Of a DNA stretch of 64,000 nt, positions 33,765 through 43,154 are shown one piece after another. Position 1 is the stretch's first letter; each line of letters opens with the position of its first letter. The stretch comes from Candidatus Ribeiella danica. Its GTDB lineage: Bacteria; Chloroflexota; Chloroflexia; Chloroflexales; Roseiflexaceae. A model generated the notes under the pieces. That model searched no databases. It saw nothing but the letters and a program-made list of their open reading frames with translations, and was not told the DNA's origin. The stretch lies in the NCBI GenBank assembly GCA_016717335.1, contig JADKFS010000010.1, positions 186,001 to 250,000 on the forward strand, written 5' to 3'. Position numbers and translations under genes: made by a program.

Positions 33765-34730
33765 TTACGGCGCCCGCAGCGCCCGGATGATGCCGGGCTC
33801 GCTCGGCACGCCCAGCAGCCGCAGCGCCAGCAGCGCCGCGCCGAGCACCGGCGGCAGCTCGGGCAGGGTGCAGCGGCGCTGCGGCATGCGCGCGCGCAGC
33901 GTGGCGTCGAGCGCCCGCGCGAGCAGGTCGCCGCGCTGCAGCAGGCCGCCGACCAGCGCGATCTCGCAGTCGCCGCCAAACCCCAGCCGCCCAGCGACCG
34001 CGGCCGCGCACTCGGCCAGGTCGTCGGCGGCGCGGCGCAGCAGGCCCAGCGCAACCTCATCGCCGGCCTCGGCGGCCGCGAAGACCAGCGGGGCCAGCGC
34101 GGCGATCTCGGCGCGCGACATGCCGCTGGCGTAGACGCGGTGCATGATCTCGTTCATGTCGGCCAGGCCGAGCGCTCGCCGCACCTCGGCCTGCAGCGGC
34201 GTGGCCGCGCCCCGGCCGTCGTAGGCGCGCACCGCGCTGCGCAGCGCCTGCACGCCCAGCCAGTAGCCGCTGCCCTCGTCGCCGATCAGGTTGCCCCAGC
34301 CGCCGGCGCGCCAGTCCGCGCCGGCCGCGTTCAGGCCGTAGCACGACGAGCCGGTGCCGGCGATCAGCACGATCCCCGGCCGGCCGCTCAGCCCGCCGGC
34401 CAGCGCGATCCGGCAGTCGTGGTGCACGCCCAGCCGCTCGGCCGGCGCCAGCCGCAGGTCGCCGGCGATCGCGCGAACCACGTCGTGATCCTGCGCCGAG
34501 ACGATCCCGGCCAGGCCCAGGAAGGCCGCGTCGAAGGGCGCCTCGCCGAGGCCGGCCGCGGCGCGCGCGGCCGCGACAGCCTGCCCGATGTTCGCGCGGC
34601 TGCGCTCGACCCCAATGTCGTCGTAGTTGGATGGCCCGCCCAGCCCGCTCCCGCGCACCTGGCCGTCGTCGCCCACGATCGCCGCCTGCGTCTTGGTCCC
34701 GCCGCCGTCAATCCCCAGCACGTAGCGCAT
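33765..34730 (-). CDS. BadF/BadG-family ATPase, N-acetylglucosamine kinase-like
   Basis: A 321-residue sugar kinase of the ASKHA fold. Start at MRYVLGIDGGGTKTQAAIVG; one extra Met codon precedes it. Phosphate-1 motif GIDGGGTKT; AGTGSSCYG phosphate-2 motif; WGNLIGDEGSGYWLGVQALR is the N-acetylglucosamine/glucosamine kinase signature; ALVGGLLQRGDLLA is the adenosine loop. Expected reaction: ATP-dependent phosphorylation of N-acetylglucosamine (or a related hexosamine). It overlaps the class I mannose-6-phosphate isomerase-like gene by 23-26 bases. Confidence 0.88.
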   Translation of the reverse strand: MRYVLGIDGGGTKTQAAIVGDDGQVRGSGLGGPSNYDDIGVERSRANIGQAVAAARAAAGLGEAPFDAAFLGLAGIVSAQDHDVVRAIAGDLRLAPAERLGVHHDCRIALAGGLSGRPGIVLIAGTGSSCYGLNAAGADWRAGGWGNLIGDEGSGYWLGVQALRSAVRAYDGRGAATPLQAEVRRALGLADMNEIMHRVYASGMSRAEIAALAPLVFAAAEAGDEVALGLLRRAADDLAECAAAVAGRLGFGGDCEIALVGGLLQRGDLLARALDATLRARMPQRRCTLPELPPVLGAALLALRLLGVPSEPGIIRALRAP

Positions 34731-36531
34731 CATACCACCTCCCGGCCCACTCGGCCTGCGGCTTCACAAAGGCCTTGACCACCCGCGCCGGCCGGCTGCC
34801 CTGGTTGATCAGGCGGTAGCTGCCGGCCGCGGCGGGCACGACGAAGGTCTCGGCGTAGCTGAAGCGCTGGCGCATGCCCGCGGCCGTCTCCAGGATCAGC
34901 GACTCGCCCTCGACCAGGCTCATAATCTGGCACGAGCCGGCGGTGTCGACCGCGATCTCGCCGGCGAACTCCAGCCGCTCTACGTCGTAGAAGTGATCGG
35001 CGTGGGTCGGCTGGTGCACGACCTGCCAGCCCGGCCCCTCTCGCGCCACCCGCGGCCGCGAGACCAGCTCTTCGCAGACGCGCGCGCCCTTGCGCTCGAA
35101 GAACAGGTTCTCGAAGGCGCGCGCGATGTTCAGCGGGCGCGGCCGGCCGTCCAGGTCCAGCCGCATCCAGTCGTACATCTTGAAGGTGAAGATGTACGGC
35201 GTGGCGCTGATCTCGAGCACCAGGTTGTTCACCCCCGAGCAGTGGATCGTCCCGTGCGGGATCAGGAACAGGTCGTGCTTGTGCGCCGGCTCGACGTTGA
35301 CGAACCGCTCGATCTCGACCGGCGTGGCCTCGCGGAAGCTGCGCTCGAGCGCCGCGCGGAACTGCTGCGGGTCGGCGTCGTCGCGAAAGCCGAGGTAGAC
35401 ATGCGCGCCAGGCGCGCAGTCCAGGATGTAGTAGGTCTCGTCCTGCGTGAACGCCTCGCCGAAGTGGCGGCGGATGTAGTCCGGCCGCGGGTGGCACTGC
35501 ACCGAGAGGTTCCCGCCGCCGAAGGTGTCCAGAAAGTCGAAGCGGATCGGGAACTCGTAGCCGAACCGATCGGCCGAGTCGCCCAGCACCGCCGCGCTGT
35601 CGTGGAACATCAGGAAGTCGAACGAGACCTCCAGCAGCGCGCCGTCGCTCGTGAACGCCAGCCCGTTCTCGGGGACGATCAGCTCGAACGACCAGGCGTA
35701 GTTCGGCGCGTCCTGCGGCAGCTCGGGGATGTGCCGCTTGATCCACTGCCCGCCCCACGGGCCAGGCTCGAACCACGGCCGCACACGAAAGAAGCTGCGG
35801 CTCATCGCCTGGAGCCCGCCGCGCAGGTCGTCGCCCGACATGACCGCCGGCTGGTCCGGCCGCTGCTCGTCAATTATTATGTCGATTCGAGGCAGCAGCG
35901 CGGCCTTATGGCGGTTGAGCGCGACCCAGTCGACGAAGTACATGCGCTTGTACATCGCCCGCGGGTCGGCCGGCGCGCGCGCGCCCAGGTTGCGGACGCT
36001 GCCGGCGCGGGCGCGGAACTGGATCTCGTTCTTGGGCACGTCGACATACGCCAGCGGGCCGTCCCAGCCGGCCAGCGCCGCGCCGCAGCCGTACAGAATG
36101 CTCACGTCGGCGTCCGGGTCGGGCCGCAGCGCGGCCAGCCGCCCGGCGTCGAAGAAGTCGCGCAGCTCGCCGGCGAAGCGCGTGCCGAAGATCGGGTCGT
36201 CGCCGCCGAGGAACGGCGCCACCAGGCGCTCGACCTCCTCCTCGGGAAGCAGCGCCTGGTCCACCGCGACCCAGCCGGCGCGCACCCCGCGCGACCGCAG
36301 GGCCGCGTCGAGCTGCTCGCGCAGGTGCGGCCAGAGCACGCCCACGTAGCCGTCGAGGGTCACCCGGCGCTCGCCGGCGATTCGGCCGGCCAGCGCGGCG
36401 TAGCCCAGCCCGATCGCGCCGGGCGGCAGCGCAAAGCCGGGGTAGAGGTCGTATTGCCCGTCTGGCGGGGGCGCGTGGTGGGCCGGCGCGAGCGCCTGCG
36501 TCGTCTTGCGCCAGGGCTGCGGCAGTGACAT
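34708..36531 (-). CDS. Class I mannose-6-phosphate isomerase-like protein, long form
   Basis: A 607-residue protein. The second half carries cupin-like elements of class I phosphomannose isomerases: NLSVQCHPRPDYIRRHFG (metal-binding Q-x-H), DETYYILDCAPGAHVYLGF and LFLIPHGTIHCSGVNNLVLEIS. The first 240 residues are unlike ordinary 300-400-residue isomerases and may hold another domain: LDGYVGVLWPHLREQLDAALRSRGVRAGW, then VSILYGCGAALAGWDGPLAYVDVPKNEIQF. The N-terminal part looks like a nucleotide-kinase-like region rather than isomerase. Length and split design match the long PMI-like proteins in some sugar operons. It lies between a cupin isomerase (2-base gap) and a sugar kinase (overlap). 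Confidence 0.8.
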   Translation of the reverse strand: MSLPQPWRKTTQALAPAHHAPPPDGQYDLYPGFALPPGAIGLGYAALAGRIAGERRVTLDGYVGVLWPHLREQLDAALRSRGVRAGWVAVDQALLPEEEVERLVAPFLGGDDPIFGTRFAGELRDFFDAGRLAALRPDPDADVSILYGCGAALAGWDGPLAYVDVPKNEIQFRARAGSVRNLGARAPADPRAMYKRMYFVDWVALNRHKAALLPRIDIIIDEQRPDQPAVMSGDDLRGGLQAMSRSFFRVRPWFEPGPWGGQWIKRHIPELPQDAPNYAWSFELIVPENGLAFTSDGALLEVSFDFLMFHDSAAVLGDSADRFGYEFPIRFDFLDTFGGGNLSVQCHPRPDYIRRHFGEAFTQDETYYILDCAPGAHVYLGFRDDADPQQFRAALERSFREATPVEIERFVNVEPAHKHDLFLIPHGTIHCSGVNNLVLEISATPYIFTFKMYDWMRLDLDGRPRPLNIARAFENLFFERKGARVCEELVSRPRVAREGPGWQVVHQPTHADHFYDVERLEFAGEIAVDTAGSCQIMSLVEGESLILETAAGMRQRFSYAETFVVPAAAGSYRLINQGSRPARVVKAFVKPQAEWAGRWYDALRAGD

Positions 36532-36533
36532 GG

Positions 36534-36926
36534 CTACTCTCCCTGGTCAGGCCGGCGGTAGTCGTCGTCGTAGCGGGTGATGTCGGCCTGCTGCCAGTTG
36601 CCGAAGGCCACCTCCAGCACGCGCACGCGCCCGGCCCTGCTGCCCAGTCGATGCTTCGCGCGGGCCGGAATCCAGATCTCCTCGCCGGCCTGGGGGTACA
36701 GCAGCTCCTCGCCGACCTGCACGACCGCGCCCTCGTCCAGCACGATCCACAGCTCGGCCCGCCCGGTGTGCGACTGCAGGCTCAGGCGCTGGCCGGGCAG
36801 CACCTCCATCAGGCTGACCGTCACCTCCTGATTGTTGGCGTACTGCTTGAACGAGCCCCACGGCCGCTCGACGTAGTCGACCGGCGGCTGGCTCGCGGGG
36901 ATAGGCCTGGTCTCGTAGCTCGTCAT
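36534..36926 (-). CDS. Mannose-6-phosphate isomerase, cupin (type II C-terminal-like)
   Basis: A 130-residue single-cupin protein. Start at 36926 (MTSYETRPIPASQPP). The core V-ERPWGSFKQYANN, LMEVLPGQRLSLQSHTGRAELWIVLDEGAVVQVGEE, PARAKHRLGS, VRVLEVAFGNW matches the C-terminal isomerase domain of type II mannose-1-phosphate guanylyltransferase/PMI. Metal-binding cupin residues are SHTGRAE and the later H92. It probably interconverts mannose-6-phosphate and fructose-6-phosphate. It ends 2 bases before the class I PMI-like gene, so two unrelated isomerases of the same type are co-expressed. Confidence 0.85.
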   Translation of the reverse strand: MTSYETRPIPASQPPVDYVERPWGSFKQYANNQEVTVSLMEVLPGQRLSLQSHTGRAELWIVLDEGAVVQVGEELLYPQAGEEIWIPARAKHRLGSRAGRVRVLEVAFGNWQQADITRYDDDYRRPDQGE

Positions 36927-37029
36927 AGGTGATGCTTTCTTATTGGGGTGGGGTGTGGGCGGGCGCCCGCACCCGCACCTGGGGAGGTTTGGCGGGCAAC
37001 AGCGCAGCTCCTGCAACATGCAGGGTCGC

Positions 37030-37620
37030 TCAGTGCGGCGCGGCGAGCGATGCCAGGAACGCCTGGCGCTCGACCAACGCCGGGCGGCCGTCGACCTCGA
37101 CGACGACGTGGCGGAAGTTGCGCTCGGCGATCGCGCCGTAGTCGTGCCCGGCGCGCGCGGGGTAGACGCCGAGGTAGACCAGCGGCGTGTCGCCGGTGTT
37201 GATCGTGCGGTGCGCCGTGCCGCCAGGAACGTAGACGATGCTCTGCGGCCGCAGCGGCGCCAGCGTGCTCGCGCCGCTGCGCTCGTCCTCAAGCAGCATG
37301 GCGCCCTCGCCGCGCAGCCCGATGTAGATCTCGGCGGCCGGGCGCCAGGCGTGCAGGTGGCCTTTGGTCATGTAGTACTCCGCGCCGACGCGGCCCGGCT
37401 GGAGCACGCCTAGCCCGTAGTGCAGGTCGCCGTCGCCGTCGCCCGGCTCCACGCTTGCGACGCAGTAGATCACAGGGTCGCCGGTGGCGCAGGCCGCGGC
37501 GTAGGCGCGGGCGTCTGCAAAGCAGCCCGCGAGGTCGCTCAGGCGGCGCGCTGCGCCGGGCACGCCCTCGATCGCGCCGGCGCCCAGGTCAAGGGTTGTA
37601 GCTAGCGCTGGGATGTTCAT
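37030..37620 (-). CDS. pgiA: Cupin-type glucose-6-phosphate isomerase
   Basis: A 196-residue cupin isomerase of the archaeal PgiA type, which interconverts glucose-6-phosphate and fructose-6-phosphate. Metal-binding motif YYMTKGHLHAWRPAAEIYIGLRGEG (His-x-His, Glu) and later PGGTAHRTINTGD with the fourth ligand His. This family is typical of Euryarchaeota and occurs in some bacteria. TAGGAG lies 12 bases upstream of the ATG. First gene of the run 37.6-30.3 kb. Confidence 0.9.
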   Translation of the reverse strand: MNIPALATTLDLGAGAIEGVPGAARRLSDLAGCFADARAYAAACATGDPVIYCVASVEPGDGDGDLHYGLGVLQPGRVGAEYYMTKGHLHAWRPAAEIYIGLRGEGAMLLEDERSGASTLAPLRPQSIVYVPGGTAHRTINTGDTPLVYLGVYPARAGHDYGAIAERNFRHVVVEVDGRPALVERQAFLASLAAPH

Positions 37621-37737
37621 CGGCGGGCGCTCCTACTGACACAGCTACGCGATCGCCTCCCTGGGCAGAGGAGCGGGCAGGGGGAGGGCGCGACTCGGCG
37701 GCTGCGTAAGCTCTGCTAAACAAGACCATCGGCCACA

Positions 37738-37765
37738 ACTATAGCATAAAACGAACATCTTTCAA
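37738..37765 (-). promoter_or_regulatory. Promoter of the sugar-phosphate isomerase operon
   Basis: On the minus strand TTGAAA (37760-37765), 16-base spacer, TATAGT (37738-37743), about 118 bases upstream of the pgiA ATG. It lies just after the terminator of the preceding transcription unit, in one of the few AT-rich stretches of the window. Best promoter match on this strand. Confidence 0.65.
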
Positions 37766-37790
37766 CATGAAATCTCACAAGAATGAACAC

Positions 37791-37816
37791 AAAAAAGCGG
37801 GGTCGCGCGACCCCGC
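37791..37816 (-). terminator. Rho-independent terminator of the RsbR-like gene
   Basis: On the minus strand the palindrome GCGGGGTCGCGCGACCCCGC is followed by TTTTTT, 25 bases after the stop of the PAS-STAS gene. A textbook intrinsic terminator, rare here because most other hairpins lack T runs. Confidence 0.85.
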
Positions 37817-37841
37817 CCAGCCGACCCTGCTTCTGCCCGCG

Positions 37842-38959
<1,118 letters not shown>

Positions 38960-38984
<25 letters not shown>

Positions 38985-39349
38985 GCGATCGCCTCTGCTT
39001 CCGATGTGAAGAGCTTTACGGGAGAAAACGCCGACCGGTTGAAGCCGAGAAAGAAATTCCCGATCAGCCGGCTGATCGGCGAGCCGACCAAGATCGCGAC
39101 GGCGGTATACTGCGCGGCGCTGCCCTCGCCGGCGTAGTAGTCGCGGGCCTCACGGCTCTGCGACTTAATCTGCCGCATGTCGACCAGCAGCGGGCGACGC
39201 CTGCCGCCGCCGATCCGGGCGCACGCCCGCACATTCTCCTGCGCATCCTCCAGCGTCTGCTCGACTCCGGGCAGGATGACCGCATGGAACATGCCGTGCT
39301 CATCTACACGCTGTGTCGCGCTGCGGGTGGTGATCTCGTGTGGTTGCAT
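38960..39349 (-). CDS. SpoIIAA-like (STAS/SEC14 type) small protein
   Basis: A 129-residue protein. Start at 39349 (MQPHEITTRSATQRVDEHGM) with GGAGG 10 bases upstream. Features: ILPGVEQTLEDAQEN, LLVDMRQIKSQSREARDYYAGEG, AVAILVGSPISRLIGNFFLGFN, VKLFTSEAEAIAWLRTF. This is the pattern of the small SpoIIAA-like/STAS-SEC14 proteins often paired with sensor genes in Chloroflexota and cyanobacteria. It overlaps the RsbR-like gene by 25 bases, so the two products are probably made in fixed proportion and may interact. It lacks the Ser phosphoacceptor motif of true SpoIIAA. Confidence 0.72.
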
Positions 39350-39549
39350 GGCCGCTGCGCCTCCGTGAGCTTGTGGTAGCGCCGAGAAAAGCACCGCTGG
39401 CCCACGAGCGCCTGAAGCGGCGCGGGCCGGCATCGCGGAGGCTCGACATGGGGCGGTAGCGAGCGCGGTTGAGCTATCATAGCACGCGCCGGCCTGCGGA
39501 GGCGATAGGGTTTGGTTGCGTTTGCTGTTCGGTTTTGCACCACTTCTCT

Positions 39550-40235
39550 CTTCCGGGGCGCTGCGCCCCCGGCCCCCCGCCTTGTCAGCTTGTCAGCTTG
39601 TCAGCTTGTCAGCTTGTCAGCTTGTCAGCTTGTCAGCTTGTCAGCTTGTCAGCTTGTCAGCTTTTCTCCGGGGCGCTGCGCCCCCGGCCCCCCGCCCGGG
39701 GGAACCCGCGCCGGTTCAGGCGGCTGCGCCAGCTGTCTTTCCGGGGCGCTGCGCCCCCGGCCCCCCGCCCGGGGGAACCCGCGCCGGTTCCCCCGGCCCC
39801 CCTCCGGCAAAGAAAGCCATTTCAACTGCAATGCTAGTGGCACATGCCCGGTGCCCTTCGGTGGGCGCGAGTTGCAACCCGCCGTGCCTGGATTCAGCTG
39901 GGCATGCGCGCCAAGTATCGCAACAGCGGCGGCATCATGTTGGGGTCCAGGGGCGCACGCCCCGGCCGGGGGGCGGCGGGGGTGGCGGTCCACCCCCGCC
40001 CGCGGGGGCGCGGGGGGCGCGCAGCCCCCCGAAGAAGCGAGTTGCATTCCGCCGTGCCTGGATTCAGCCAGGCATGCGAGTCAGACATCGCAACCGAGAC
40101 GGCATCATGTTGGGGTCCAGGGGCGCACGCCCCGGCCGGGGGGCGGCGGGGGTGGCGGTCCACCCCCGCCCGCGCGCCGCGCAGGCGAACTGGTTGACGG
40201 ATAACTAACCGGGGGTATGGGGGCGCGCAGCCCCC
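39550..40235 (+). repeat. Dispersed composite repeat, copy 6 (longest, with 170-base internal direct repeat)
   Basis: Covers most of the 961-base gap before galE. It begins with ggggcgctgcgcccccgg and 10 copies of cttgtcag, then two gaacccgcgccggttc modules, cctccggcaaagaa, and a distal part from gcgagttgcaacccgcc to cacccccgcccgcg. The segment starting ggcatcatgttggggtcc at 39931 is repeated at 40101, giving a 170-base direct repeat. Confidence 0.82.
39581..39663. repeat. Octamer tandem array (cttgtcag x10.4)
   Basis: The longest octamer array in the window: ten exact head-to-tail copies of cttgtcag and a partial one, no interruptions. It is in repeat copy 6. Confidence 0.93.
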
Positions 40236-40244
40236 GCGCAGCGC

Positions 40245-40274
40245 TTGACAAACCGCTGCGCGACAACGTACTAT
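40245..40274 (+). promoter_or_regulatory. Promoter of galE
   Basis: TTGACA at 40245-40250, 18-base spacer, TACTAT at 40269-40274, 36 bases before the ATG. It lies directly after the repeat block. Confidence 0.65.
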
Positions 40275-40310
40275 TTCGATCGGTCTCGCTTCGACAAGAG
40301 GTGACAGCTG

Positions 40311-41327
40311 ATGAACGTACTCGTGACGGGCGGCGCCGGATATATCGGCAGCCACACCTGCCTGGAACTGCTCCGGGCCGGCCACCAGGTCGTCGTCGTG
40401 GACAGCCTCGTCAACAGCAATGCCGAGTCGCTGCGGCGCGTCCAGCAGCTGGCCGGCGCGGCGCTGACCTTTCACCAGGTGGACCTGCTCGACCGCGCGG
40501 GCCTCGACGCGGTCGTGGGGCAGTCGCCGATCGACGCGGCGATCCACTTCGCGGGGCTCAAGGCGGTCGGCGAGTCGGTCGCGATGCCGCTGCGCTACTA
40601 CCAGAACAACATCAGCGGCACGCTGGTGCTGTGCGAGGTGCTGGCGGCACACGGCGTCAGGAACCTGGTCTTCAGCTCGTCGGCCACGGTGTACGGCGAC
40701 CCGAGCCGGGTCCCGATCGCCGAGGACTTCCCGCTCGGCGCGACCAACCCGTACGGCCGCACCAAGCTGATGATCGAGGAGATCCTGCGCGACCTGCACG
40801 TCGCCGACCCGAGCTACAATATCGCGATCCTGCGCTACTTCAACCCGGTCGGCGCGCACGCGAGCGGGCGGATCGGCGAGGACCCGAACGGCATCCCGAA
40901 CAACCTGCTGCCCTACATCGCCCAGGTCGCGGTCGGCAAGCTGCCGCGGCTGCGGGTGTTCGGCGGCGACTACCCGACCCCCGACGGGACCGGCGTGCGC
41001 GACTACATCCACGTGGTCGACCTGGCGCTCGGGCACCTGAGGGCGCTGCAGCGGCTCGCGGCGGCGCCTGGCGTCGTCACGTACAACCTCGGCACCGGGC
41101 GCGGCTACAGCGTGCTCGAGGTCGTAGCCGCGTTCGAGCGGGCCAGCGGCGCGAAGATCCCCTACGAGGTGGTCGGCCGACGGCCCGGCGACAGCGCCAC
41201 CAGCTACGCCGACCCGAGCAAGGCCAACCGCGAGCTGGGCTGGTCGGCCGACCGCGACATCGACGAGATGTGCGCCGACGCGTGGCGCTGGCAGTCCGCC
41301 AATCCGAACGGCTACAAGGCATCCTGA
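40311..41327 (+). CDS. galE: UDP-glucose 4-epimerase
   Basis: A 338-residue NAD-dependent epimerase interconverting UDP-glucose and UDP-galactose. NAD loop VTGGAGYIGSHT; VDSLVNSN; SSSATVYGDPSRVPI with the catalytic Ser/Thr; YGRTKLMIEEIL with catalytic Tyr and Lys; ILRYFNPVGAH; GTGVRDYIHVVDLA near the substrate site. Full family length. Followed by a bidirectional hairpin. Confidence 0.95.
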   Translation: MNVLVTGGAGYIGSHTCLELLRAGHQVVVVDSLVNSNAESLRRVQQLAGAALTFHQVDLLDRAGLDAVVGQSPIDAAIHFAGLKAVGESVAMPLRYYQNNISGTLVLCEVLAAHGVRNLVFSSSATVYGDPSRVPIAEDFPLGATNPYGRTKLMIEEILRDLHVADPSYNIAILRYFNPVGAHASGRIGEDPNGIPNNLLPYIAQVAVGKLPRLRVFGGDYPTPDGTGVRDYIHVVDLALGHLRALQRLAAAPGVVTYNLGTGRGYSVLEVVAAFERASGAKIPYEVVGRRPGDSATSYADPSKANRELGWSADRDIDEMCADAWRWQSANPNGYKAS

Positions 41328-41333
41328 GGCGCT

Positions 41334-41360
41334 GGCGCTGGGGTGCCGCACCCCAGCGCC
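41334..41360. terminator. Hairpin between the convergent galE and DedA genes
   Basis: GGCGCTGGGGTG and CACCCCAGCGCC with loop CCG: a 12-bp perfect stem 7 bases after the galE stop and 44 bases after the DedA stop read from the other side. No T run; probably a bidirectional terminator. Confidence 0.6.
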
Positions 41361-41403
41361 ACACTTGAACCCGGGCTGGCGCGCGCCAGCACAAGAAGCG
41401 GCC

Positions 41404-42024
41404 TCAGCCCAGCGGCGCGACCGGCTCGGTCGCCGGCCGGCGCTGCCAGCGGATGAGCGCGTAGCCGCCCGCGCCGGCGATCAGCAGCCCCACCAGCAGC
41501 CCGCTGGCGTTGCCGATCAGGTCGCTGATGTACTCCCACTGGCTGCCAAACAGGTAGCCCAGCATACCGTAGCCCAGCAGCCAGGTCAGCTCGCCCGCCG
41601 CGTCGTAGACCACGAAGCGCCCGGGCGGATAGTCGCTGCTGCCGGCGACCAGGTTGATCGGCACGGCGATCGGCGTCAGCACGCAGCGGGTCAGGTAGAT
41701 CGCAACCGGGGCGTGCCGCGCGAAGTAGGCCTCCGCGCGCAGCCACGCCGCCGACTGCCCGTAGCGGCGCTGGATCGGGTGGCGCAGCAGCCGGCCCATG
41801 CCGTAGCTCAGCGCATCGCCCAGCACCACGCCGGCCAGCCCGACCGCCACGGTGGTGTAGCTGTCGAGGACGCCCTGCTGGACGAAGGCGCCGCCGGCCA
41901 CGACACAGAGGGTGCTTGGCAGCGGCAGGCCCATCGCGGCCAGCATAAACACCAGCGCGAGCATAAGCGGGCCATAGGTGACGATATAGGTCAGGAGCAG
42001 GTCGTTCAGATCGCTCAAGCTCAT
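41404..42024 (-). CDS. DedA family membrane protein
   Basis: A 206-residue VTT-domain (SNARE-associated/DedA) protein, about 5 transmembrane segments. Recognisable: LPLPSTLCVVAGGAFVQQG, VGLAGVVLGDALSYGMGRLL, FARHAPVAIYLTRCVLTPIAVPINLVAGSSDYPPGRF, and the C-terminal helix GLLVGLLIAGAGGYALI. DedA proteins take part in lipid or undecaprenyl-phosphate translocation. Its ATG overlaps the stop of the upstream gene in ATGA, so they are coupled. Confidence 0.88.
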   Translation of the reverse strand: MSLSDLNDLLLTYIVTYGPLMLALVFMLAAMGLPLPSTLCVVAGGAFVQQGVLDSYTTVAVGLAGVVLGDALSYGMGRLLRHPIQRRYGQSAAWLRAEAYFARHAPVAIYLTRCVLTPIAVPINLVAGSSDYPPGRFVVYDAAGELTWLLGYGMLGYLFGSQWEYISDLIGNASGLLVGLLIAGAGGYALIRWQRRPATEPVAPLG

Positions 42025-42650
42025 GGAGTGGCCTCCTGCTTTGACAGCACGCTCTGGACCGCCTCGGACAATGCGCGCGGCCCACCAGGATTGTGCTGCT
42101 CCTCGCTGAGCATATCGAGCGGCTTGTTCTCGTTGCCGGCCGCCGGCACCCCGATCCCCTCAAAGATGACCTGCTCCGGCACGCCGGTGCTGTTGGCAAT
42201 GTAGCGAACGCTCATCCATGGCCGCACGTCGCGCAGGCCGGTCGCGACCGGATTAGCGCGGTACTCTGTGATCGCGGCGCGCGCCTTGTCGATGATCGCC
42301 AGCTCGGTGCTGTTCGGCGACTGGCCGAGCTGGTAGGTCCTATTGAGCTCGCCCAGCGCCTGGTCGGCGTTGCGCCGGTCGAACGGGATCGACAGCGCGC
42401 TGTACAGGTACTCCTCGGGCACCGCGTAGGCCACCGCGATGAAGCGGATCGTCATCCACGGGCGAATGGCGTCGACGGTGGCGGTGCCGCGGTCGAGCCC
42501 CTGCTGCCGGATATACTGCAGCTCGCGGAACGACCGGACAAATCGTACGCCAAAGAACCCGGCGAGCGCCAGGCCAACCCCGATCACCGCGATCGTGAGC
42601 AGCAGCCGCACCTTTGGGCGACGCATAAGGGGCTGCGGTCGATCTTTCAT
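42021..42650 (-). CDS. Membrane-anchored protein with duplicated RPWM motif, coupled to DedA
   Basis: A 209-residue protein with one N-terminal transmembrane helix (about 16-37) and an extracytoplasmic part containing an internal duplication. First copy: DAIRPWMTIRFIAVAYAVPEEYLYSAL; second copy: DVRPWMSVRYIANSTGVPEQVIFEGI. Each copy would be a helical hairpin with a P-E turn. The first is followed by SIPFDRRNADQALGELNR, the second by GVPAAGNENKPLDML, so about 45 residues were duplicated. The 4-base ATGA overlap with DedA suggests the two act together at the membrane. Function unknown. Confidence 0.75.
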   Translation of the reverse strand: MKDRPQPLMRRPKVRLLLTIAVIGVGLALAGFFGVRFVRSFRELQYIRQQGLDRGTATVDAIRPWMTIRFIAVAYAVPEEYLYSALSIPFDRRNADQALGELNRTYQLGQSPNSTELAIIDKARAAITEYRANPVATGLRDVRPWMSVRYIANSTGVPEQVIFEGIGVPAAGNENKPLDMLSEEQHNPGGPRALSEAVQSVLSKQEATP

Positions 42651-42744
42651 TCAGAGGTCCTTTGCTCCTTCAAACCTGCGAGGCGGCCCTATTGTAGCAG
42701 AGCGATCTGCGGCGTGCTTGTGGGTGGCTTCCACTCCCGATCGG

Positions 42745-43145
42745 GGCCGCGCGCGCCGCCCTTACAGCGGGGCGCGCAGCCCACGCCCCCCGGCCCCCTC
42801 CGGCACATGATGCCGGCTCACATTCACGGTCTGTGGCGGATGCCCAGCACCATTCCTGCAGGGCGGGTTGTCTCCCGCCGCGCCTGGATTCAGCCGGGCA
42901 TGCACGCCAAGCATCGAAACCGAGACGGCCTTCCTTTTGGGGTCCAGGGGCGTAAGCCCCGGCCGGGGGGCGGCGGGGGTGGCGGCCCACCCCCGCCCGC
43001 GGGGGGGGCACGGGGGGCGCGCAGCCCCCCGACAGCAGTGTGGCGCGCATTGCCCGCGGGGGCACGGGGGGCGCGCAGCCCCCCGACAGCAGTGTGGCGC
43101 GCATTGCCCGCGGGGGCACGGGGGCGCGCAGCCCCCACAGGCAGA
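42745..43145 (+). repeat. Dispersed composite repeat, copy 7, with a 54-base tandem duplication
   Basis: Fills the gap between the RPWM gene and the MacB permease. It has ggggcgcgcagcccacg, cctccggcacatgatgcc, gcggatgcccagcaccattcc, gggttgtctcccgccgcgcc, tggggtccaggggcg and the G/C tail. From 43000 to 43140 the segment ending gacagcagtgtggcgcgcat is repeated with a period of 54 bases. Confidence 0.8.
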
Positions 43146-43154
43146 ACGTATCCT

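Noticed and set aside
39581..39663. CRISPR-like array
   Set aside because: Units of eight bases repeat without spacers, so it is a simple tandem array, and no cas gene is nearby.
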